A DNA stretch of 40,051 nt from Asterionellopsis glacialis (lineage: Eukaryota; Bacillariophyta; Plagiogrammaphyceae; Rhaphoneidales; Asterionellopsidaceae), in contig WKLE02004545.1 of assembly GCA_014885115.2 (NCBI GenBank), positions 11,621-51,671 on the forward strand, given 5' to 3'. Numbering within the stretch: the stretch's first letter is position 1; every line of letters starts with the position of its first letter. This document shows, piece by piece, positions 31,584-40,051 of the stretch. The translations under genes and the position numbers were made by a program. Under the pieces are notes generated by a model. It made no database searches, was not told the DNA's origin, and worked only from the letters and a program-made list of their open reading frames with translations.

Positions 31584-33110
31584 TCACTGAGATTTTGGTG
31601 TGAAAGCTTGTTTGCATTGTCTTGATTCATCTGATATGTTGTATGTGCTAATATATGGATATATACCTCTTCGTAGTGGCTTTTCAATTAAACTCCGATT
31701 GTTCCATCTACCGTGATAACCCCCAACTTTTTTAGTATGTAGGAAATAAGCATCATTGTCACATCGTTCCCACGATGCCATTGTATCATTGGAGTATTTA
31801 TCTGAAAAATAGGATATCCAACAATTTTGTACAGGTGCACATCGAAGATCTGTGTACTGAGTGGTAAATGCACGAAAATCAGGACCCACAAAATTTCCCA
31901 AAGCAAAGTGAAAGAATATTTGATCTGTCCAACGGTACTTGAAAAAGCCATTGGGATATTCATTTAAAAAGTTGGCCAAGTCCAAAACAGGTTTGCTTGT
32001 CCAAAACTTTACAGAACCAATAACAAAGTTGGTATAATATAGATCAGCATCACGTTGCATTGCCTTTATATTTGGAGAACACATACCCTCCCACTTCATT
32101 TCTTTTTGCCATGATGGTGCGGTATCTTTCACGTACATTTCAAATTGTCGCATAGCCTCCCGTATCCCTTCACCGCAAAATTGACCGGGGTAGGCAGCTG
32201 TATGGGCAAAGAGAGCATTTTTAATGGTCATATCATGTAATAGATGAAAAGGAACTCGCTTCTTGAAAAGAATATCCGTGTCTAGTTTCACCCAATATTG
32301 ATATTCTTGTAATATTGACAAGTGTAACATTCCCTGTGTATACCACCTTGTAGATTGGATGTATTCTATCGGTCCCCGACACTGTTCGTCTTCGATGGGT
32401 ACAGTCAAAATAGTCATGTTGTTTTGAATATATTTTGGCAATGGCAGAGTATAATTGTTGACAATAAAAACACGACTTCTTCCACTTTGAGTTGTATATT
32501 CCTCAGTAACGAGTGTAGTACCATCAAAGTTTTCCCATGGTTTAGTTTTGTTTGTAGGTTCCAGTTTCAGGCATTCTACGAGGCTTGGTAACGGTTTGTA
32601 CTCATTCACTTTTGGCATGTCACTAATCAAAAGAAGCAGATCCATTTCATGAGGTTCAATGAAATACACCAACTGAGAGGGAATTGCCCCACAAGAAAAT
32701 TTTATAAGGTATCCTTCTTTATGTATCAATGTTACAACCAAACCTCTCGGAGGTGGTGAATGAAGAATATTCAGTCGTGCGGTATCAGGGGATAGAGGAT
32801 CATTTGTGTCTGGCCATTGTCGACAAGCAGGTTTGGATCTATTGAAGAAGGAAACGACAACATCACTCCTCTGTTGTGCACCATCGGTTGTTGACCTTTG
32901 GAATGTTTGTAAATTCTTGGCAAAGTTTGTATTTGAACCATCATATAAATTTCTGGCATAAAGATCAAGCCAGACAATAAAGATTAGAATTGTTAACCAT
33001 ACCAAAACAAGAAATGTCAAAGCTGGTGATTTTCGGAAGCTGCCGTTGTATTTCTGCATCGCCGACCGCTGTACAAGAACAAGGAAACCTAAAGTCCAGT
33101 TATGTATCAT
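31584..33110 (-). CDS. Type II membrane glycosyltransferase, GT15-like (Kre2/Ktr mannosyltransferase resemblance)
   Basis: A single frame of 508 residues. A membrane anchor lies at about residues 30-50 (ALTFLVLVWLTILIFIVWL), typical of Golgi type II enzymes. A second ATG at residue 18 (33059) would give a shorter, more usual cytosolic tail and may be the true start. A DxD metal/nucleotide-sugar motif is at 277-279 (YWVKLDTDILF). YYTNFVIGSVKFWTSKP and FFKYRWTDQIFFHFAL resemble the C-terminal half of fungal Kre2/Ktr1 alpha-1,2-mannosyltransferases (GT15). Many N-glycosylation sequons (NKT, NYT, NMT, NDT, NRS, NIS) fit a lumenal domain. Donor and acceptor are inferred from weak similarity only. 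Another GT-A family is possible. Confidence 0.65.
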   Translation of the reverse strand: MIHNWTLGFLVLVQRSAMQKYNGSFRKSPALTFLVLVWLTILIFIVWLDLYARNLYDGSNTNFAKNLQTFQRSTTDGAQQRSDVVVSFFNRSKPACRQWPDTNDPLSPDTARLNILHSPPPRGLVVTLIHKEGYLIKFSCGAIPSQLVYFIEPHEMDLLLLISDMPKVNEYKPLPSLVECLKLEPTNKTKPWENFDGTTLVTEEYTTQSGRSRVFIVNNYTLPLPKYIQNNMTILTVPIEDEQCRGPIEYIQSTRWYTQGMLHLSILQEYQYWVKLDTDILFKKRVPFHLLHDMTIKNALFAHTAAYPGQFCGEGIREAMRQFEMYVKDTAPSWQKEMKWEGMCSPNIKAMQRDADLYYTNFVIGSVKFWTSKPVLDLANFLNEYPNGFFKYRWTDQIFFHFALGNFVGPDFRAFTTQYTDLRCAPVQNCWISYFSDKYSNDTMASWERCDNDAYFLHTKKVGGYHGRWNNRSLIEKPLRRGIYPYISTYNISDESRQCKQAFTPKSQ

Positions 33111-33319
33111 AAGTTCAAAACATTACGCATTGAATGTTTTACGTTCGGTTCTCTTGTACTACCAATCTTCAACTTGTTGGTTCGTGTTCAGTGTGAGTTG
33201 GGTAATATAATGCTTCCGTTTGGTGTCGATCCCTCATCAATTCCACATGGTTCCCGCTCTTTGTCGCTGTGCAGGTTGTTTGTCATTCAAAGAAAAAACC
33301 CGATGATTACACGCCATTA

Positions 33320-33445
33320 CCAGTACGGTACCCGGTAGGTCCTAGTTGGGCAATTCCGGTCGGTCGCCTTTCTGTCTTTTGGGAACTATAGTAGTCCTAG
33401 TTACTAGTCCTACAGTACTGTCCTCTGCTGTAGTTCTTGGAATAC
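33320..33445. repeat. GTAC palindromic repeat cluster
   Basis: The cluster contains CCAGTACGGTACCCGGTAGGTCCTAG, written here as overlapping words CAGTACGGTACC and CCGGTAGGTCCTAG, then CTAGTTACTAGTCCTACAGTACTG. It lies upstream of the glycosyltransferase. Confidence 0.65.
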
Positions 33446-34961
33446 GGTAGCCCCGTTAAGAACATGTAAAAAGATCGGCTTACATTCACTCCCTAGAGCA
33501 CAAAACTGAAATCTCAACCCCCTCGGGACAGATTTTCCGTGCTTTCATCTCTAGAATTATTATTTATTATTATTTTTTAATTTTCTCATTTTACTACGTT
33601 CACACTTTATCAAAAAACAATCAGAAAAAGAAAAAGACTAAGATTCTTTTTTTCCCTAAAAAAGACTACCCCCGACACTTTGTTTTGTGATCAGCGCAAA
33701 AGAATCAGAAATCAGGTCATGAGTCCACTACAAGAATAATCAGTGCACCAAGCCAAAAAAAAACGGTTCTAAAACGGCCACCTGAGCACCATCCATGTGT
33801 TCACCCTCTTCATCAGAGGATACAGAGAGAGAGGAGGACCCATGGTGATACCATCATGGTGTCATTATCTTGACAAACACCTCTGTTTTCTGTCACAGAT
33901 GCCTGTCAAACAATAACATAACCAAGCAACAATCAACTACAATATAAATATTTGGACGGAGAATCAAATAGTGCCAAGAAGAGGTTTATTGTCATGTGAA
34001 AGGAGTTGTCTTGTCATGACAGCACCATGATTGCTGTTTTTTTGTTGTTGTTGATTTGATAAGTCCCTTAAGGAAACCAAAGAGACAACTTATAATGCCA
34101 ATTCAATGGAATGCTTTCTGATTGGTTTGATCCAAATAGTTGCACGCCAGAAAAAAATCTGATTCTTTTTTCTGATTCTTTGTTCTTGCATACCTGATTA
34201 TTTTTCATGTCCACAAAAATGGATTTTGGAGCAACACGCAGAACCAAAGAGTAAGGAATCATAACCTTTTGGGAGGCAAAAAAAAACTGATTTTTTTTTT
34301 CTGATTCTTTATCTGATAAAGTGTGAACCCTCTTAGACCCCAACACCCAACACCTTGAGGATGATCCATTAGTGAGTCCGGGCAAATTTACAACAAGTCA
34401 AATGTGCACCCACTTGTTCCCCAATTTTTGCATTATTTCTAAGTGGCACGTTTTTTGGCAATTGGATGTGCATTTGATGAGATTGCGCATTTGCTTTTGG
34501 TGCATGTGTCTGGGCTGGCAAAGGGACAACTAAATGCACACCCACATGTCAATCATTCTTCTCTAATGTTGCAAAAGTAAGATTCCATTTCCCATCCATC
34601 CCTTTGTGCTGGTATCATTTCAGTCATACATCATACCTAAACCCAAACACTTCATGGAGTTTGTGAGTACTAGGTGCAGTACTTTTCAAAACACTTGTTT
34701 CTGACATGAGACAGCAAAAAAGAATGAAACAAACAAAATGGCAATGGCGGCACAAGAATCACAACAATCAATATTTTTCTGTAAACAACATAAAAAAATG
34801 CAGAACAACCAACAAACAAACAATACATAATGTACTATGTTGATGTTGTTTTCTTTGTTCTTGTTGTTCTTGTTTGTGTTTGTGAGAATTATTATTGTTG
34901 ATGTCCTCATTAGTATCGTGTTCAATATTTTTCTTGTGTAGGATATTTTTTTTCTTATGTA

Positions 34962-35036
34962 GTCCAGTACCTACCAGGTAAACCTACATAGTGGCAGTGG
35001 TAGTCTAGTAGTACAATGATATTACCTGGTACATAG
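34962..35036. repeat. Small GTAC repeat cluster
   Basis: The words AGTACCTACCAGGTA, TAGTAGTAC and TTACCTGGTACAT occur here, isolated inside AT-rich intergenic DNA. Confidence 0.55.
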
Positions 35037-35091
35037 AAAGAATCTGTTGTGGAAACATGCCATTTTTGGACATACCAGATGGTGCTGCTAG

Positions 35092-35260
35092 GATTCTACC
35101 AGTGCCATTTTGGGATGACTTTGTGTAGATTCTACCAGTGCCACATTTACATTGATTTGGTGAAAAAGGGGCACAGTGAAATTGCCACATCTGCATATCA
35201 CCACATTTTAATCAAGAACATTTGGGTCTTTTCAAAAACACATCGGGTCTTTTCAAAAAC
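35092..35260. repeat. Two pairs of 16-bp direct repeats
   Basis: GATTCTACCAGTGCCA occurs at 35092-35107 and 35128-35143, 36 bp apart. GGGTCTTTTCAAAAAC occurs at 35224-35239 and 35245-35260, 21 bp apart. TTTGCCATTTGCCATTT follows near 35282. They look like remnants of minisatellite-type duplication. Confidence 0.8.
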
Positions 35261-36589
35261 TGGGATGTCAGTGGGCACACATTTGCCATTTGCCATTTTT
35301 CAAGTGGCAATTTGATGCCTGGACTCCCTATTTTATCTCATTGTTTGTGAGTGATCACTAAACTTTTTAGTAATAACATATATTAGTTATAATCTGGCTC
35401 AAAATTGCAGATGCGGTCCTTAGTTTGATAACTTATCCAAAAAAATTACTAAAAATACTAAAATCACAAAATTTATGCTAATTTGCTCTATGTTACATTA
35501 CAAAGGACTGAATCTACAATAGTGTTGCAGAATATATTATTTTGTTCAAATCAAAGTTAGAGGTGTCAAAAATGACATCCTTGTGAGTCTTATAAAGAGT
35601 AATTTTTGATAAAATATGTTGTGTAGCTTTTAGTAGATCAATTCTGTAGGATTAATCTTTCCTTCTTGCAAATGTGGCCAGTTTGGAACAAAATCCTCCT
35701 TTAGAAATAGTGTAGGAATCAAAATTGATTGGTTGTACCAGGCATATGTATAGTCATTTTTTTTGCTGTAGCAGTGTTAACAGAAGATCATCATCCTCTT
35801 TGTAATTATCTTAAGTATTTTCTTGTGCTTTTTCTAGTAGTTTCCATAATTTTTCCAAGACATTTGCATGGCAATGGAATTTAAGAGAAAAAAGTACTTA
35901 TTTTTTATAGTCCCATAGGACTGCTGTAGACCAAAAGTTTGGTACATACTACGTTAAAATCTTTTGAAGTTACAAGCATTCTGGAGGGTCTTTGGCACTT
36001 CTTAAAAAAAGAAGTTAAGGCATTCTACAACTAGTCTCTTTATTATATTTGAGATAGTGCTCTTGAAAGTATATATACAGGAAAGAATTATCTATACTTC
36101 TAGTGTACTTATGGAGACTAGTTTGAAAGTAGAAAGCATTTTCAAACTGTACAAAGCTTTAATTTTAAACATTAAATTTGACATTTTACAGGATTTCTTC
36201 ACATCTTAAATATTGAATTACAGTATTTGATTCCTTCACAATTTGGAAACATCATTGTTGTGGATTTCATAGCTAAAAAATGTATTGAATTTGCATATGT
36301 GAATCTAATACCAGAGTTGAGTAGAATGGGCCAAAAAAAACTTATAAAAATCAGTCCCCTTTACTAGATACTAAAATCTGGTGAAAATTGAATATAGAAA
36401 GGCCTTTTAATTTTTTAATTATTTTTTACATGGTAAATTATAAATGGCCAGAACATCCTTTAAGTTAATAAAAATATAAGATATTATGATGTATGATATT
36501 TGCTAGTTTTGGTAGAAATATTTTCATTATTTTTACACAGTCAGTGAAAATAAGATCCATGATATCCCAATATCTACAACATAGAGACC

Positions 36590-37707
36590 ATGACAAAGAA
36601 CACTGCAGCAGCATTGTCTATCTTAATAGCAACAAACATCTTACCAATTGTTGTCCTTGCTGCAACCAAATCAGATTGCTTTAACAGTATACTCAGTTTG
36701 TTAGAGGTGCAGCTTACAGATTTTGCAAGAGGAAACACTGATTAAATCAAGGAATACAAGATGTGTTCTGGTATTGAATCTGATGTAGGCCTTCCTACTC
36801 TAGGTTTCACTTCTTTTATTAATGGTGATTATCCCCTGGTTGCTGCCTGTCCTAATGCCATCATTAGTTTTGATGGAAGCTATGTAATTTGTGGTGGCTA
36901 TATCCAATCTGTAGCTGTCCCCTTCTATACCAGGGGAGACACTACAATTTTGGGTATTACTGTTGACAATGTTCTTGTGAAGGGCTTCACATTCACTGGC
37001 ACACTTTTGGAAGATGAGGACACAATGTCAGCTGGTGTGTCTATAGCCACTCCTGGCAAGAACTTTGTCTTTGAAGATTGATCTTGGAAGGACCTTGATG
37101 TAGGTGGAGTCATCATGGTTGGCCCCAACTTATTGGTACAAAATGTGGAAGACTCCAGCATTGAAGTTACAGATGCAATATTAAATTTGATGATAAGTTG
37201 GTTAGGTATATGGCTAGTACTTCTGGTCAATCCCTTTCTATAGAGACTTGTACCTTTGACAACATTGAACAAAGATGCAAGAGCACATGTATATTCTTTC
37301 TATGTTTGGAAACCAGTGAGCAATATAAAAGTCCAAAAGTCCCTCTTGTATGGGGGCAACATAAAGGAGGATACCTCTTACATGCCAAGTACTTTTGATG
37401 TCTCAAACATTTTTGGATCTTTTGAGTTGAAAGGTAGTGTCGAGCATTTTTGCTGTGAAAAAGGTCTTAGTATCAATATAGTAATTAACAGTGCAATAGA
37501 TGAATAATGCATTGACATCTTTGATGCTGAAATTTGTTCATTGGTTGACACCAATACTCCTTCTGTCATACCTAGCCTCATGCCCAGCTTCATGCCCAGC
37601 CTTGTGCGCCAACACCAAGTCCCACATCTGCCAGTTATGGTTTGGGGCATCAGGTTAGGATTTTGTTTGCACTTAGTGGAGCCATTCTCATCATGGTGAC
37701 TATGTAG
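36590..37707 (+). pseudogene. Broken gene for a secreted, membrane-anchored right-handed beta-helix protein
   Basis: The conceptual product can be followed from ATG 36590 to TAG 37705 through three in-frame stops (TAA 36743, TGA 37079, TAA 37505) and three frameshifts (about 37171, 37275 and 37604). It starts with a signal peptide (MTKNTAAALSILIATNILP). Pectate-lyase-like beta-helix segments follow: CPNAIISFDGSYVICGG, ITVDNVLVKGFTFTGTL, then FEDxSWKDLDVGGVIM and SLSIETCTFDNIE. A Ser/Pro stalk (PSVIPSLMPSFMPS) and a C-terminal membrane segment (ILFALSGAILIMVTM) end it. This order is usual for diatom surface proteins of the parallel beta-helix type. The lesions are too close together to be introns. 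The sequence contains only two CpG, unlike active genes here. Confidence 0.8.
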
Positions 37708-38844
37708 CTGTTTGCTTCTTTCTATTGTTGTTGTTTTGTACCAACAAAGACATACAACTTTTCATTTGTGCACAGACAATGGTATTTCTCCTTGTCGGTA
37801 GTAAGCATATTACGCATGTATTATAGTACTTAATACAAAGACTTTGTATTATTTCAGTGTATGCCTTTTATCTTACACTTGTACGGTCAGTATTGCATTC
37901 AAGTGCCCCTCCCCTAAGTTAACTATGACTTTAGAGAAAATGGGGTTTCGATTCATGGTAGTATAGTGAGTCGCAAAAATTTATGAAATTATAGATGGAG
38001 CTTGCAGGTTGCGGTGGTTGCAGGACACAAGAAGTAGTGCGGCAAAATTCATTCTTCGCTTTTCCAAAACTCTCTGAATTATATATGTATTCTTGATTAC
38101 GACGTTTTGTTTTCTTTTGTACTTTGTGATTTCAAAGGCTTTTTGTTTCCCTAACATAATATTTTGTCTTGTTGGCTAGTCGTCCTGTAGATACCAGGTA
38201 CTTTGTAGTTCTCGATTTTACCGCTGTTTCATCATCCGTTGATCAAACGCAATGAAAGCAAGAGTTCGCAGACGGGTAAAAAAAGCAAAGCCACGCGTCT
38301 ACCTGGTACCCTGGTACAGTCGCTCAACGTCTACTGTCTGTAAAAATATGTGTCTCAAGCTACAGGTACTTGCTTTACCTGGTACATGTACCTGGTACAC
38401 CGCCTTTCTGTCCGGTAGGTACGGTACCTAGATAGGACTACGAGCTAGTACCGTACCATATACAGTAGTCCTCTCTAGAGAGCTCCTCATAGGGTTACCA
38501 GGTACGGTACCAGAGGTACCGGTACCATGACTATCTGCACTGTACCAGGTACAGGTATTAATACTAGAACCGGTACGGAGGCCAAAGTAGGAACTAATCC
38601 TAGTCCTAAGGAAACTAGGCATAATAACTACTATCAGTTCTCAGTTCTCCAACCCTTCTTACGAGTATTTTTTCTTCAATCATCCTTTCCCTCAAAAAAC
38701 AACAACAGAGAAACCCAAATTGCCGCGCCATGGCCCGAACACGTATGGTCAATCAGAAAGCCGTAAACATACAATTCTTACTTCTTCTCAACAAAGTGAC
38801 GGTTGATTTTAAAACAAGTTATCGTGTTTGAAAAAGCTATCAAG
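37708..38844. other. Intergenic region upstream of the PTEN-like gene
   Basis: CpG frequency returns to normal from about 37790. 38186-38610 is a GTAC repeat cluster, and 38620-38844 is the probable promoter and leader of the PTEN-like gene. The short frames at 38428 (-) and 38527 (+) lie on repeat words and are not genes. Confidence 0.5.
38186..38610. repeat. GTAC palindromic repeat cluster
   Basis: The cluster contains AGATACCAGGTAC, CTACCTGGTACCCTGGTAC, TTACCTGGTACATGTACC, CGGTAGGTACGGTACCTAG, ATAGGACTACGAGCTAGTACC, ACCAGGTACGGTACC and GTACCAGGTACAGG. It lies 235-660 bp upstream of the PTEN-like gene. Confidence 0.75.
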
Positions 38845-40051
38845 ATGCTTGGTTTAGTTTCAGACTTGGCGGGTGCTGTAGCAAGTCGAATTTCACCGGA
38901 GCTCCTTCCATCTACAAACCTGCTACCACCCCGTGAAAATACTTCCGCGGAACGGCTTCAACATCATGTACCTAAGAATTTGGACCTTCATTACATAACA
39001 GATAGAATAATTGGTATGGCTCAACTCGCAGAAGCTCCATTTCCAACCAGAGTCGATCCAGGACGTGATTCCACGACAAATACACACGACTCATGCGAGA
39101 ACGACGTGGGACATCCATCCGAAGAAACCGACACCACTGCTGGTAGCCGCCCTCTTTCACCCACCGAGCCTTCACAGCCGCTCTCACCGCAGGCAATAGA
39201 ATCATCAGCTGATAAGGAGGAAAAGTTTACACAACAACCGAAAGGAAAACGAAAAGGCAATTGTCCTGCTACCCTAAGCACCTTTCTTGGACGACGCCAT
39301 CCGAATCGTTTTCTTCTGGTCAATCTTTCAGAGCAAGATGCAGATGATCGTGCACTATTACTTCTCAATAGACAAATTAGTCGTTTTCGGTGGAGTTCAC
39401 CTTGTCTCCGTAGGTCGGAAACTCCGTCCTTGCATCAATTATTCGATATATGCTACGCCCTCCATGCCTATTTGTCTCTTGACAAGGACAGAGTAGCTCT
39501 GATCTACTGTTCCAATGGGAAGACTCGGACCGCAATTGTGGTAGCGTGCTACCTCAAATTTGCTGGATTGGTTCGTACAGCTATGGATGGCTTTCGGTAT
39601 TTTTGTACTCGGCGCTGCCCCGACCTCGATCCGACTAAAATTGCGGATCAAATCCCACCGTCGTTGCAAACATTTTTTCGTAACTTTTCTAATTGTGTTG
39701 ATCTAGGTGGCTTTAGTAATCCCAAACCACTATTACTTCGTGCTGTGGCTTTACAGGGTGTCCCAATAGACGACAAGCCATGCATTGATATCTGGGACAC
39801 GGACCAGAATCTCATTTATTCTTCTCATCCTGTATGGAAGGACGACGTCGATGAAAACAATGGTCAGAAACCACTGCCGTCTCAATGGGCGGACGAGGAA
39901 GGCTTCTATCGGATAGATAAAGTTATTACAGGGGATTTTGTTTTACTTTGTCGCTTTGGTGGTCCATATGCTGACGATACAGATGACCCAAGCACTGTAA
40001 GTTCAGTACCAAATTGTTTGTGTATCTTTCTTGTAATTCAGAGTCAACTCA
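38845..40051 (+). CDS. PTEN/C2 tensin-like protein, N-terminal part (runs off the window)
   Basis: The frame is open from ATG 38845 (in-frame stop just upstream at 38797) to the window end, so the gene is incomplete. Residues 1-120 are low complexity. Residues about 130-270 form a PTEN-type phosphatase domain. The CX5R signature CSNGKTR has Cys222 and Arg228 and is followed by TAIVVACYLKFAGL. Residues about 290-384 look like a tensin-type C2 domain (KPLLLRAVALQGVP, then ITGDFVLLCRFGG). PTEN-C2 modules occur in phosphoinositide phosphatases and at the N-terminus of auxilins and some formins, and the rest of the gene is needed to decide. A good splice donor (GTAAGT at 39997, phase 0) probably ends the exon. 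No catalytic Asp is evident in the WPD-equivalent region (about 181-198). Confidence 0.8.
   Translation, partial: MLGLVSDLAGAVASRISPELLPSTNLLPPRENTSAERLQHHVPKNLDLHYITDRIIGMAQLAEAPFPTRVDPGRDSTTNTHDSCENDVGHPSEETDTTAGSRPLSPTEPSQPLSPQAIESSADKEEKFTQQPKGKRKGNCPATLSTFLGRRHPNRFLLVNLSEQDADDRALLLLNRQISRFRWSSPCLRRSETPSLHQLFDICYALHAYLSLDKDRVALIYCSNGKTRTAIVVACYLKFAGLVRTAMDGFRYFCTRRCPDLDPTKIADQIPPSLQTFFRNFSNCVDLGGFSNPKPLLLRAVALQGVPIDDKPCIDIWDTDQNLIYSSHPVWKDDVDENNGQKPLPSQWADEEGFYRIDKVITGDFVLLCRFGGPYADDTDDPSTVSSVPNCLCIFLVIQSQL

Larger units (their letters stand above)
33111..36589. other. 3.5 kb intergenic region, AT-rich, without genes
   Basis: 33111-33320 is probably the glycosyltransferase promoter. It is followed by a GTAC repeat cluster (33320-33445). 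33540-34340 is rich in A/T runs with repeated GATTCTTTTTT words. 34700-34930 is low complexity in TTGTT. A small GTAC cluster and short direct repeats follow at 34962-35260. From about 35410 the DNA becomes AT-rich and nearly CpG-free up to the pseudogene. No open frame shows a domain. Confidence 0.55.

Noticed and set aside
39997..40041. A 45-base intron GTAAGT...TTCAG at the right edge
   Set aside because: The donor is good, but 45 bases is shorter than the other introns here (88-245). The real acceptor probably lies outside the window.
1..40051. tRNA and rRNA genes
   Set aside because: I looked for B-box-like GGTTCGAATCC with a matching acceptor stem and for rRNA core sequences and saw none. 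A covariance-model scan would be decisive.

Overview
This window looks like nuclear DNA of a diatom, probably a pennate one. The evidence is a transmembrane leucine-rich-repeat protein with the Ser/Pro/Thr linker common in diatom surface proteins, a predicted plastid protein with a signal peptide followed by Phe at the cleavage site, short GT-AG introns of 88-245 bp, and divergent or convergent single genes without operons. The species cannot be fixed from the sequence alone.

Layout. From 0.4 to 12.2 kb the window is gene-rich: an LRR surface protein (+), a 622-residue coiled-coil protein (-), a small plastid-targeted protein (+), the cohesin kleisin RAD21 (-, three exons, 783 aa) and the mitochondrial succinyl-CoA ligase alpha subunit (+, two exons, 331 aa). 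From 12.2 to 20.6 kb is a gene desert, AT-rich and almost without CpG. From 20.6 to 33.1 kb it is gene-rich again: a truncated acyl-CoA-synthetase-like protein (+), prohibitin 2 (-), an MBOAT lysophospholipid acyltransferase (-), an EHD-type dynamin-family GTPase with a secretory-type N-terminus (+), a B-type mitotic cyclin (-, three exons) and a type II membrane glycosyltransferase resembling GT15 mannosyltransferases (-). From 33.1 to 38.8 kb is a second AT-rich region. Part of it is CpG-poor and contains a broken gene for a secreted, membrane-anchored beta-helix protein. At the right edge begins a PTEN/C2 tensin-like protein (+) that runs out of the window.

The genes are mostly housekeeping: chromosome cohesion and mitotic entry (RAD21, cyclin B), mitochondrial metabolism and structure (succinyl-CoA ligase, PHB2, the acyl-CoA-synthetase-like protein), endomembrane lipid and membrane remodelling (MBOAT, EHD GTPase, glycosyltransferase, PTEN-like protein) and plastid function. 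They do not form one pathway. The noteworthy signals are in the non-coding DNA. One is a dispersed family of GTAC-centred palindromic repeats found only between genes. The other is the pair of blocks nearly void of CpG, whose edges coincide with gene flanks. Two perfect TGACGTCA elements lie between the divergent MBOAT and EHD genes.
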